A DNA stretch of 64,000 nucleotides. It comes from Candidatus Poseidoniaceae archaeon. Its GTDB lineage: Archaea; Thermoplasmatota; Poseidoniia; Poseidoniales; Poseidoniaceae. The notes beneath the pieces are model-generated. The model did no database searches. It was not told the origin of the DNA and saw only the letters and a program-made list of their open reading frames with translations. The translations under genes and the position numbers were made by a program. Positions 46,139 to 54,744 of this stretch are shown here, piece after piece (within the stretch, counting starts at the first letter, position 1; each line of letters begins with the position of its first letter). Where the stretch lies: positions 51,839-115,838 of the forward strand of contig CASIAW010000008.1 of the NCBI GenBank assembly GCA_949372875.1, written 5' to 3'.

Positions 46139-47467
46139 TCAAAGCCGCCATTTTTGCTTCGAGCCGTAGGTCATGGAACGCCAAAGCCATTCAGCAGGGC
46201 CAAAGGCGTAACGCTTGAGCCACCACGGGCTAAGGAGGAGTTGGAAGCACCAAATCAGCACGACGATGACATACAGTTCCCATCGCTCAAAAGTACCAAT
46301 TAATCCAAAGCCAGCACCGGTGAAAAGTATCAAACTCAGCAGTGAATGCAGTAAGTAATTACTCAACGCAGTTCGCCCAACCGAAGCAATTCGAGCGCGT
46401 AATGAAGGCCATAGTTCACCTTGACACGCCAACATCACGAGCCCTAACCATCCCAATGCCATACTGACGCGTCCGAGGTGGTAAGATCCTTGGAACCACC
46501 CCGAGATGATGAGCACGTCATAGTTGCTTTCAATCGCTTGATACAGTTCTATTCCATTGACGAAGAGTCCGAATGAAAAACCAAAAACAGCGAGTTTGAG
46601 ATATGTTCTCGAATCGCTCTTTGCCGAAAGCCAGCCAAGACGATATGTGGCCATACCAAGCAACATCATGCCCATTGCATCCCACATCATGAACAACGGC
46701 GTGAAGAACAGCAAATGTTCGTTTACCGTTTTCGCACTGTATTGAGCGACCTCTGAATACGACCCTCTCCGGATGTCCAGTTCTTCTTCGATTGAAGTTT
46801 CGTTGTAGGTGAAAGTACCTCCAGATTCATCCCATAGAGCCGCTTGTTCGCGTAGCTCATCTGAATGAGTTCCTTCCGGGTCCGCATCAATAATCGCAGC
46901 GGCATCACGGCCCTCAGTCATGAGTGAGCCTGCTGTGGCAAAAATAAACGAAGAGCACAACAAGACAATCGCTGAGAGAATCAGCAGTGTTTTGGGTTTT
47001 GTATTTCGTAATGGATAGAGAATTGCTCCTGCAATGGCATAGAGGATGAGAATATCTCCCGTCCACAACAGCACATAGGCGTCAAAGATTCCAAACAACA
47101 GCAAAAAGAATGTTCTTTTGTAATGCAGCCAAGCACTTTTCCCTGTTCCTGAATGACTCCCAAAACCGGTTGTAAACATGACGATTCCTGCTCCAAAAAG
47201 CATGGAAAACAACCCTCGCATCGAACCTTCAAAGAACAGGTTTACTGTTCCCCAAATGGCATAATTAAGTTCGGGGTTTTTGCCCAATCCTACGAATGGA
47301 TGGAAATACCCAATTGAAGCCATTCCAAAACCAAGGATGTTCAATAAAAGAACACCTAGTAAAGCAAAACCCCGCAGAACATCGAGCGATTCAATACGTG
47401 AAGATGCAGCGACCGGTTCAGAAGACTTCGATAAAGTACCGACTTCTGACACATTATTTCCAAACAT
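46139..47467 (-). CDS. DUF418 family membrane protein
   Basis: 442 aa, around ten membrane helices. The conserved N-terminal motif RIESLDVLRGFALLGVLLLNI (~24-44), GSMRGLFSMLFGAGIVMF and a C-terminal DUF418 part with GRTALSNYLLHSLLSLILF and GPAEWLWRSMTYG identify the YeiB/DUF418 group. It is related to acyltransferase-3-like membrane proteins, but the activity is unknown. An extracytoplasmic loop of ~70 residues lies at ~190-260. ATG at 47467. Confidence 0.9.
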   Translation of the reverse strand: MFGNNVSEVGTLSKSSEPVAASSRIESLDVLRGFALLGVLLLNILGFGMASIGYFHPFVGLGKNPELNYAIWGTVNLFFEGSMRGLFSMLFGAGIVMFTTGFGSHSGTGKSAWLHYKRTFFLLLFGIFDAYVLLWTGDILILYAIAGAILYPLRNTKPKTLLILSAIVLLCSSFIFATAGSLMTEGRDAAAIIDADPEGTHSDELREQAALWDESGGTFTYNETSIEEELDIRRGSYSEVAQYSAKTVNEHLLFFTPLFMMWDAMGMMLLGMATYRLGWLSAKSDSRTYLKLAVFGFSFGLFVNGIELYQAIESNYDVLIISGWFQGSYHLGRVSMALGWLGLVMLACQGELWPSLRARIASVGRTALSNYLLHSLLSLILFTGAGFGLIGTFERWELYVIVVLIWCFQLLLSPWWLKRYAFGPAEWLWRSMTYGSKQKWRL

Positions 47468-47512
47468 ACTGAACTCATAATGGTTCAGCCGGCGGCTTTG
47501 TTCAAAACTGTA

Positions 47513-48946
47513 TTAGAAACCGTTTTCTTGAAGCCAGCCAGTGACTGGAATGTTGTTTCGACGCAGGATTGCTGCAGCCTCAGTCAAGAGTTTCTGTCGC
47601 TGTTGAATGTTTTGCTGCTGTTCAGCTATTGCAGCGAGTTGAATCAAAGCATCTGAGTGACCTTCGTGGTCATTAACTGTTTTGGAAAGTCGAAGACTCT
47701 GCTCAAATTGTTGTGCTGCGCTCTCGAGTTGATTACGGTAAAGGTGGGTATTGCCAATATTGAACAGCGCAATCCCCTCACCCTGACGGTCTCCAAGTTG
47801 CCTCATGATAGCCAGAGATTCGTTGAAGTAACGTTCTGCCTGTTCGAATTGATCTTGTTCTTCGAAGAATACACCCAAGAGATTCAATGTATCGGATTGA
47901 CCGCGTAAATCAGAGAGTTTCTTTTTCATTTTCAAAGCCATTTTGTACAAGCGTTCTGCTTCGACATAGTCGCCACGTTGTTTAGCTTGTGATGCAAGTT
48001 GGATGTGTGAAAAAGCCTCTCCTCTTCGGTCACCAATCTGACGCTTGATAGCGACACTTTCATTGGTCAATCGTTGTGCATCACTGGTATTTCCAAGGCG
48101 TTCAGCAACCGTTGAAAGGTTGGCAAGAATAATTGCTTCACCTTCTAGATCCTTCTGCTTTCGTTTGATGAGCAGGCCTTGACGGTAATGGATTTGCGCT
48201 GCTTCGTATTCTTTCTTTGATTCCAAAATATTTCCAATTCCAATCAAGGCAACTGCTACACCGTTCTCATCGGCATGGCTCTCTTTAATTTTTAGAGCTT
48301 GAGAAAACAAGTGTTGTGCTTGGTCATATTCATTGCCCGTAAGTGCGAGATTCGCCATAGCCAGAATGACATCAGCCTCACCATTTTTCTCACCGATTTC
48401 GGCTTTAATGGACTGGGCATCTCGAAAATTTTGGTAAGCATTTCCAGCGTCTCCTTGGTTGAGAGATACGTACCCAATGTTGATCAGTGCATCGGCTTCT
48501 CCACTTCGGTTCCCTTCATTTCGGAACGTTTGGAGTGCTCGGTTATACGAGTCCATTGCCGCTTGATATCGACCGGTCAAACGCGCTGCATTACCGAGTT
48601 TGAGGTCTGTTGAGCCTTGAACTTTAACGCCCTGAGAAGTTAATTCATCTCCCGCTTTCAACAAATTTTTGACATTTGACATCTGCTGGTTCGAAGGATT
48701 GGAGGTTTGGATATTTCCAACAAATCCAATCTGTTCAAGTGCCATTACCATTGCTTTTGCCATGTCTTCTGGGCTGTTTTGAACAATCGTTTGGGACGTT
48801 AAATCACCCATAATTACGCTGTCCACTATTTTTTGGTGCGTGAATACATTTGCACCCGAGGCGTGTTGAACGGTTGTGCCTACTGGAACCCATTCTGTAC
48901 CGGTCCATTCCGACGTTCCATCGGGGCTGAGTTTCGGTTCCACCAT
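47513..48946 (-). CDS. Tetratricopeptide-repeat protein with N-terminal DUF2510-like motif
   Basis: 477 aa. Residues ~5-23 (LSPDGTSEWTGTEWVPVG) match the short Trp-rich motif often found at termini of prokaryotic envelope proteins. A segment with VDSVIMGDLTSQTIVQNSPE follows. From ~95 to 460 there are about nine TPR units of 40 residues, with recurring patterns such as GEADALINIGYVSLNQGD, VALIGIGNILESKKEYEAA and GIALFNIGNTHLYRNQLESA. TPR arrays are protein-binding scaffolds. No enzymatic motif or signal peptide. It is divergent from the VWA gene, sharing a palindrome-rich 132-bp promoter region. Confidence 0.85.
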   Translation of the reverse strand: MVEPKLSPDGTSEWTGTEWVPVGTTVQHASGANVFTHQKIVDSVIMGDLTSQTIVQNSPEDMAKAMVMALEQIGFVGNIQTSNPSNQQMSNVKNLLKAGDELTSQGVKVQGSTDLKLGNAARLTGRYQAAMDSYNRALQTFRNEGNRSGEADALINIGYVSLNQGDAGNAYQNFRDAQSIKAEIGEKNGEADVILAMANLALTGNEYDQAQHLFSQALKIKESHADENGVAVALIGIGNILESKKEYEAAQIHYRQGLLIKRKQKDLEGEAIILANLSTVAERLGNTSDAQRLTNESVAIKRQIGDRRGEAFSHIQLASQAKQRGDYVEAERLYKMALKMKKKLSDLRGQSDTLNLLGVFFEEQDQFEQAERYFNESLAIMRQLGDRQGEGIALFNIGNTHLYRNQLESAAQQFEQSLRLSKTVNDHEGHSDALIQLAAIAEQQQNIQQRQKLLTEAAAILRRNNIPVTGWLQENGF

Positions 48947-48982
48947 GGTCTCTACAAGAGGTGTTCAACTATCTAAGTATTG

Positions 48983-49048
48983 TTTGATTGAGAGATTCGA
49001 AGAATCAAATGAGTTGCGTGATAAGTACTATTAAATGATATATCACGC
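48983..49048. promoter_or_regulatory. Two palindromes in the divergent TPR/VWA promoter region
   Basis: TTTGATT (48983-48989) pairs with AATCAAA (49003-49009), and inside it GATTC-GAA-GAATC (48994-49006) is a perfect shorter palindrome. A second repeat, GCGTGATA (49016-49023) with TATCACGC (49041-49048), is perfect and brackets or overlaps an AT-rich TATA-like stretch (49031-49044). These look like operators able to control both genes. Confidence 0.5.
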
Positions 49049-49078
49049 CATAGAAGAAACAATCACGGGGGCTACAAG

Positions 49079-50800
49079 ATGGTAAAAATCGCAATTTATG
49101 TCGACACCTCCGGTTCGATGAATGAGCGTATTCAAGGAGAACTCGATGAAAATTTCAGCGGCGAATCGAGTTCAGTTCTCCGAAAAATATTCCGCGGACT
49201 TGGGCTTAAGGGGCGAGTGAAAAAGCATGTTGTTGCTCAAGCAATGTGGCAAAATCTGGTTCAAACATTCCAAGACAGACAAACCAAAATTTCCACCATC
49301 AACAGTCGAGGGAGATCTCGGGTTCTTGCTCCTCTTGAATTCCGTTCAGAGGAAGATTTGTTGAAAATCCGGTTTCCAAAACCAAATGGCGGCACCTATC
49401 TTTGGAAGTTTTTAGTCGAAGAAGCTGAAGAACTCGCTCAAGACAGTGTCGACTGGTTGTTTTTCTTAATCAGTGATGGGATGGACATGAGTTCTCCTCC
49501 TCCTTTCAACGGAGTTCATGGGTTTCAACCGTGTATTGAAGCAATCAAAAGCATCGGTATCGATGTTGAATTTCACATTATTGGACTTGGTTTACCAACA
49601 GCATCGGTCAATGTATTCCGCCAAGTCAGCGGTGCAAGTGGCGGTTCATTCGTTAACATTGTAGAGGCGGGCGACGATGTTGAACAAGCAGTTGAAGAAG
49701 TCGGAGGCGCTTTAGAAGAATCCTTGAATCCTATCGCACGAATGGCTAGTCGTCAACGCAGACAACAAGAATATCTTGAATCACGGCAAGAAGGCGACCT
49801 TGAGATTACCACTGAAGCAGCCCCTCCAGCCCCATCTTACACCGGTTATACCTACGGAGACTTAACCATTGAATCAACCAATCCAGAACAACTGTCTCAG
49901 TGGCAGAATGATTTGCTTCGAATCAGAGGTGATGAGCAAATAGAGAATATTCAAGCCTATGAAAATTGGACCTCGATGCGTTCAATGCCGTTGTTTTCCG
50001 ACACTCCAGGGATTCCAATCGATTCATGGGCTCTCTCAGCAGAAGATGTCTCTCTCATCGCCAGTATGAAGATTGACAACCTCTTCACATTCCTCTCTCA
50101 AATACGCAGTTCAGATGTACCGATTGAGAATCGAAGAATCATTGTCCGTGGTGAAAATATCTCGCAAGTGTTGCTCGATACGCTCGGTAATTCTGGTGCT
50201 CGAGTGGTTCTCTATCCTGAAGAGCTCCCTCCACCGCCGCCACCCGAATTAGATGATGAGAAGTGGGAGAGAAATGAATATGACTTCAATGACAACCCTA
50301 CTCGTGAATGGGACATTTATCCTCATTTAGGAGCCAGTAAAGCACGATATTCAGTCGTTATTGACCCGCCAGCATATCCCGATTATGTGGACAAACTCTC
50401 TGAAGCATTTGCGCGAAAAAACCTCGTTGCAGAACTTGAATCAAAACTTCGTCCAATTCAACGCTCCTACGCTGAGGCTGTGTTCAAACCGTCATGGAGT
50501 GATTTTAACGCTCATTGGGTTGCTGATGATTGGCCATCTTTGATTTCACTCGAACAGCAAGCGGTTGGAGAAGCGTTTTGTGAATCACTTCGTATCGCCT
50601 ACATCCAAGTGGTCCATGAGTGGATCATCTCACACGGCAATCGACCAAAGTTTGTCTTAGTACGCCTTTCAAATGAATCCAAAACGCTCGGTTTGCATAA
50701 ACACCCTTGTTACCTTGAATTCCAAACACTTCTCGCAGATATGTTCCATTACCAAAGTACTCATTTGAGAATCAATGAACCTCGTGTTGAGTATTGGTGA
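49079..50800 (+). CDS. VWA-domain protein
   Basis: 573 aa. The N-terminal ~220 residues form a von Willebrand A domain with the metal site DTSGSMN (residues 9-15), the Thr in NGGTYLWKF (~105) and the Asp in FLISDGMDMS (~137), so a complete MIDAS. A Pro/Glu-rich linker (~240-260) and a Pro-rich stretch PEELPPPPPPELDDEKW (~380) separate two further domains with no recognised family. No signal peptide or membrane helix, so probably cytosolic. Cytosolic VWA proteins often work with ATPases, TPR or kinase partners. The divergent TPR gene is the only candidate partner here. Confidence 0.82.
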   Translation: MVKIAIYVDTSGSMNERIQGELDENFSGESSSVLRKIFRGLGLKGRVKKHVVAQAMWQNLVQTFQDRQTKISTINSRGRSRVLAPLEFRSEEDLLKIRFPKPNGGTYLWKFLVEEAEELAQDSVDWLFFLISDGMDMSSPPPFNGVHGFQPCIEAIKSIGIDVEFHIIGLGLPTASVNVFRQVSGASGGSFVNIVEAGDDVEQAVEEVGGALEESLNPIARMASRQRRQQEYLESRQEGDLEITTEAAPPAPSYTGYTYGDLTIESTNPEQLSQWQNDLLRIRGDEQIENIQAYENWTSMRSMPLFSDTPGIPIDSWALSAEDVSLIASMKIDNLFTFLSQIRSSDVPIENRRIIVRGENISQVLLDTLGNSGARVVLYPEELPPPPPPELDDEKWERNEYDFNDNPTREWDIYPHLGASKARYSVVIDPPAYPDYVDKLSEAFARKNLVAELESKLRPIQRSYAEAVFKPSWSDFNAHWVADDWPSLISLEQQAVGEAFCESLRIAYIQVVHEWIISHGNRPKFVLVRLSNESKTLGLHKHPCYLEFQTLLADMFHYQSTHLRINEPRVEYW

Positions 50801-50917
50801 GCCTCAGAGATACTTAGAACGAAATACTACGGTATTGAGGCGCTTACATGATGGAGAGGTCACTTCGCGAACTTTTCGAAGAAAAGAAAGCCTTCTTTAC
50901 CGCCGTCGGCGTCGTCG

Positions 50918-51862
50918 TTGTTACTCTCAATTCTGTATGTATTCATAGGAGGCTCAACATGGGCTGTAGACCCTATTGAAAGTCCGACACTATTTTGTGA
51001 AGAGATTTCAGATGGCCTCGTCAAAGAACCGATGAACGCCTTATCGAACTTCACCTACATTATCGTCGGCCTCATTATTCTCTGGAACATGCCTTCGCAG
51101 AATGGCCGAGCAGCAAACCCGATGTTGGAACACGGAATGTATCCGATTCTCTATGCTGCAGGTTCCATCTACATCGGTATCGGTAGTTTTGCTATGCATG
51201 GTACCAATACAAATTGGGGTACGAGCATGGATTGGACCGGTATGCTGTTTTTCATCTCCTTCCCAGTATACTATAATTTAAGTCGGCAATATGCTTGGAG
51301 TGACCGCTTTTTCATGACTCTCTTTTTCATCGTCTTTATTCTCACCGCAATCTTGGATACCTATGCTGCGAACAATAATCTCGTCCTCATTGAGAACTTT
51401 TCAGATAACCGCAAACTGAAATTATCGCAAATCACCCGAGATTACATGTGGTCGCTTTACATTGGCACATGGATTATCCAGGAAGCGAAAAACCTCTCAA
51501 ACAATCGACTCGGATGGATGATTTCTCTCCCAGTCATTGCATGTGTTACCCTTTCAGTCGGCGCACCGACCCTTCAGATCATCATTCTTTGTGTGGTGTT
51601 CACTCTTATCGCATTGGTGCTTCACTTCAATTCTGGACAAGAATTATTCCGAAAGTCAAGCCCGCATTTGTGGATTGGTTTGGGATTCTATGTGTTGGGC
51701 AATATTGTTTGGCGCTACGGTCGCGAAGGCGAAGCAGCATGTAATCCTGATTCACTCTTCCAATATCATGCTCTCTGGCATCTTTTCACAGGATTGGCGG
51801 TCTACTTCTTCTACCGATATTTCTTGACCGAAAAGGCGGAAAACCACTCACTTACGGAGTGA
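50918..51862 (+). CDS. Ceramidase-family (CREST) membrane protein; 5' end uncertain, possible frameshift
   Basis: 314 aa as an open frame, about eight membrane helices. CREST hydrolase features: LFCEE near the N-terminus, NALSNFTYIIVG, the Ser/His/Asp region IGIGSFAMHGTNTNW...MDWTGML, and the C-terminal zinc motif YHALWHLFTG (HxxxH). The family hydrolyses ceramide-like amides with Zn2+. This frame has only a TTG start at 50918 without a ribosome-binding site. An ATG at 50851 in the other frame encodes MERSLRELFEEKKAFFTAVG, which would join smoothly if one extra base lies between about 50905 and 50930, giving 336 aa. Confidence 0.8.
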   Translation: MLLSILYVFIGGSTWAVDPIESPTLFCEEISDGLVKEPMNALSNFTYIIVGLIILWNMPSQNGRAANPMLEHGMYPILYAAGSIYIGIGSFAMHGTNTNWGTSMDWTGMLFFISFPVYYNLSRQYAWSDRFFMTLFFIVFILTAILDTYAANNNLVLIENFSDNRKLKLSQITRDYMWSLYIGTWIIQEAKNLSNNRLGWMISLPVIACVTLSVGAPTLQIIILCVVFTLIALVLHFNSGQELFRKSSPHLWIGLGFYVLGNIVWRYGREGEAACNPDSLFQYHALWHLFTGLAVYFFYRYFLTEKAENHSLTE

Positions 51863-51915
51863 TTATCCTCCCTCTTTTGAACACAAGTTCTGTTTTGAGC
51901 ATTGAAAAGTTTTGA

Positions 51916-54084
51916 ATGGTTCTGACGACTCGTCGATGTATGGCACGTCAGGGAATTCTCTTTTCTTTCGTGCTTTTGTTGCTCGTTTCAGTGACTTCAA
52001 GTTCTGTTCTCGCTCAAACTCCTGTTGACACTCAGCCGAATGCAGAGAATCAAATCATGTATCTTTGGGGAGATGCATCACTTGCTAATGGCAATTGTAT
52101 CGCCCACTTTTCCTCCGAAGATTCGTCCGATGTTGGATACGGTGAGATTGATGAAACCGAAAACATCGACTTTTCGTGTTCTCTCGATGCGCCTTTGATG
52201 GAAGACATGTATCTGGACCCAGAGGGTTCGATTAACCTCCAATTAGGTTTTTTAATCCAATCTTCGGAGAACAGTGGAGGAGATGAGCTTCTTCTTTCAC
52301 TACAGAAAGATTCTGAGATTTTAGCCCAGCAAGAATTCACCTTTCCCACCTATTCAAACGAACAAGTCACATGGCAGATTCAAGTTTCTGAAAACATGAC
52401 CTTTTGGGAGCAAGGCTCAACGCCTCAATTGAACATTCAATTCAACAAGCCAGGTCCAACCGCTCTTGAATGCTTGAACCCACAAAAGGCGTTAGCCGGA
52501 TGTGATTCGAAATTCCGCCTGTATTATTCAGACAATACTGAAGGTTTGAATGTCGAAGGAATATTCCCAATCCTCAACGCTTCAGACCCTGCAGCGATTA
52601 ATCCAAATGGACCGATGAGCGAAGACGATGCTTCGACAATGGCGGTCGGAAGTGGTTCGCTTTCCGGTCTGTTGTTCTCTCCATGGTTTATCGGAATATT
52701 CGCCTTTGTTGGTTTCATTACTTTTCAACGAGAGAGATTCCAACTTGGAATGGTTCTTGAAGAAGAACCTGAAGATGTTGTTTCTGGTGAGTCATCTTCA
52801 GATGGAGATACGCTCGTTGACAGTTATCGGGCTCGGGTTCTCACTCTTTGTGCCCTTTATGTGGCTCAAGGAATTCCGTGGGGTTTCATCACCATTGCCT
52901 TCCTTACTTTCTTGGCAGACAAGGGCGTTGGAGCAGGAGAACTTGCCCTCATGCTCACCCTTGGAACCTTACCTTGGTCAGTGAAATTCCTATGGGGGCC
53001 TGTTATTGACAGGTATCAAATCCCCTCCTTGGGGCGTCGCAGGCCATGGATTCTTCTTGCACAAAGTGGAATGATTCTCGTTCTTGCATCGATGATGTTT
53101 GTTCCAAATCCAGAAGAAAATGTGAGAACTATCGCATGGATGTTCCTGGTCTACAATATCTTCACATCTTTACAAGATGTGAGTACTGATGCCCTTGCCG
53201 TCGATGTTCTCAAACCTCATGAAATGGAGAAAGTCAACAGTTACATGTTCACTGCAAAGTCAGTTGGTGGTATTATTGGAGGGGCAGGTCTTGGGCTTAT
53301 TATCGGTACGCTCGGCATTAAAGCAACGATTCTTCTTCAAATTCCTATTCTCATACTCATTATGCTCGTACCCCTCTACATGACTGAACGGCCTGGTGAG
53401 AAGCGTTTCCCGTGGAGCGAAGGCCAAGGCAGTGAGCAACTGCAAGAAGATCAGCGTGATTTCAAAGAAATACTTTTGAAACTGAAAACCGCTTTTTCAC
53501 TGCGCTCTGCGAAGCTTGGTATTGTCTTGAGTCTCGTGATGTCACTCTCATTCTTCTTGATTCCAGTTTTGCCGCTTCTCTTTGTTCGAGAATTGGGCTG
53601 GACCGTTGAGCAGTTTAATGTTACAAACGGTGGAATAATTTTGCTTTTCACTATCTTTGGATATCTGGTTGGAGGGCAATTAGGTCGACGATTTGGAGGA
53701 AAGTCGGTCATCATTTACGGCGCGCTATTCACTGCTGTGGTCACCTCGATATGGGGACTGACTGAATCGATGTGGAGCAGTGGAAGTTACATGATGGTGA
53801 TGTGGTCCATTCGAACCTTTACTTGGGGGCTTGTGACCATCAACATCTATTCCTTGGTGATGAGGGTCACGTGGAGTGAAGTTGGAGGAACTCAATTTAC
53901 TGCATATATGGCCATGATGAACGTCTCTTCGATTATCGGATACCAATTGACCGGCCCACTTGCCAGTCGGTTTGATTATTCGACACTGTTCTTACTTGCT
54001 GCAGCGTTTGAAACACTAATCATCTTTGGAGCACTGTTCATCGACCCAGGAGAGACAAGGCGAACGCTTGTTCAAGAACATTAG
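51916..54084 (+). CDS. AmpG-like MFS transporter with secreted N-terminal domain
   Basis: 722 aa. A signal sequence (~13-33) is followed by an extracellular beta-rich domain of ~220 residues with Cys pairs (NGNCIAHF, DFSCSLD, ALECLNP, AGCDSKF), a membrane helix (~255-272), an acidic cytosolic linker, and a 12-helix MFS domain from ~300. The MFS part resembles AmpG/SLC33: VAQGIPWGFITIAFLTFLAD, WSVKFLWGPVIDRY and GRRRPWILLAQ. The substrate is unknown; relatives carry muropeptides or acetyl-CoA. The N-terminal secreted domain is not normal for the family. ATG at 51916. Confidence 0.85.
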   Translation: MVLTTRRCMARQGILFSFVLLLLVSVTSSSVLAQTPVDTQPNAENQIMYLWGDASLANGNCIAHFSSEDSSDVGYGEIDETENIDFSCSLDAPLMEDMYLDPEGSINLQLGFLIQSSENSGGDELLLSLQKDSEILAQQEFTFPTYSNEQVTWQIQVSENMTFWEQGSTPQLNIQFNKPGPTALECLNPQKALAGCDSKFRLYYSDNTEGLNVEGIFPILNASDPAAINPNGPMSEDDASTMAVGSGSLSGLLFSPWFIGIFAFVGFITFQRERFQLGMVLEEEPEDVVSGESSSDGDTLVDSYRARVLTLCALYVAQGIPWGFITIAFLTFLADKGVGAGELALMLTLGTLPWSVKFLWGPVIDRYQIPSLGRRRPWILLAQSGMILVLASMMFVPNPEENVRTIAWMFLVYNIFTSLQDVSTDALAVDVLKPHEMEKVNSYMFTAKSVGGIIGGAGLGLIIGTLGIKATILLQIPILILIMLVPLYMTERPGEKRFPWSEGQGSEQLQEDQRDFKEILLKLKTAFSLRSAKLGIVLSLVMSLSFFLIPVLPLLFVRELGWTVEQFNVTNGGIILLFTIFGYLVGGQLGRRFGGKSVIIYGALFTAVVTSIWGLTESMWSSGSYMMVMWSIRTFTWGLVTINIYSLVMRVTWSEVGGTQFTAYMAMMNVSSIIGYQLTGPLASRFDYSTLFLLAAAFETLIIFGALFIDPGETRRTLVQEH

Positions 54085-54210
54085 ACATTAAAGTACCTCG
54101 CTATTGACTTATCACAATCTCCGAACAGTGAGGACCCGTTGTAGTGCATAGGGTTCCACCATCTTTTTGCGGACGACATGGCATCACTACCCAAAGGCAC
54201 TCTCGAAGAG

Positions 54211-54284
54211 TGGGCGATGCAGGATTCGAACCCGCGTCGACGGGTTCGAAGCCCGTCAGGATATCCAGGCTACCCTAATCGCCC
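54211..54284 (-). tRNA. tRNA-Arg (TCG)
   Basis: On the minus strand: acceptor GGGCGAT/ATCGCCC with discriminator A, anticodon stem ACGGG/CCCGT around loop CTTCGAA (anticodon TCG, reads CGA), and T arm GCGGG-TTCGAAT-CCTGC. CCA is not encoded; no intron visible. Confidence 0.92.
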
Positions 54285-54339
54285 TTAACTCGCCGAGTTG
54301 CCCCCCCTTCTTGAAGAAGGCGGAAGGATTGGCTCGGCT

Positions 54340-54744
54340 ATGGCGCGCTCTCTTCCGTGTATTCCTACGGGATGTTCTGCCTGTTGTCGAGAGACAACCA
54401 TGCCTCTAACCAAAGCCGAGGCTGCTCTTCTCACACGTCGAACTGGGATGGCTGTTGAAGATTTCACTTGGCGAAATAATGGTATTCTCACTCTTTTGAA
54501 TGATGCCAATACCCGGGCCTGTGTCTTTCTCTTGACTGATTCTGCGGATGTTCACGCTGAAGGAATGTGTTCTGTGTATGAAGTCCGCCCTCAAGGATGT
54601 CGAACGTATCCAAACGTTCTCAACCACAAGGACGAGGTCATCTTGGATGATGGATGCCCTCACAAATCACAATTTCCTGAGCCAACAGAAGATGATGCTA
54701 TTGTTCTTCTCAATCTTGAGGAACAATTGTTGCGTGAAGGATAA
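54340..54744 (+). CDS. YkgJ-family Cys-cluster protein
   Basis: 134 aa. The Cys set is typical of YkgJ/Fli-B-like proteins: PTGCSACCRETTMPL near the N-terminus, then MCSVYEVRPQGCRTYP and DDGCPHK. These eight or so Cys/His residues bind zinc or an Fe-S cluster. The role is unknown. The frame extends to 54298, but ATG at 54340 (MARSLPCIP) is preferred because the upstream part overlaps the tRNA flank. Its 3' end overlaps the convergent methyltransferase gene by 35 bp. Confidence 0.82.
   Translation: MARSLPCIPTGCSACCRETTMPLTKAEAALLTRRTGMAVEDFTWRNNGILTLLNDANTRACVFLLTDSADVHAEGMCSVYEVRPQGCRTYPNVLNHKDEVILDDGCPHKSQFPEPTEDDAIVLLNLEEQLLREG

Noticed and set aside
47513..48946. Periodic DNA pattern in the TPR gene considered as a CRISPR or satellite array
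   Set aside because: The periodicity is ~120 bases, degenerate at DNA level and keeps frame; it reflects 40-residue TPR units.
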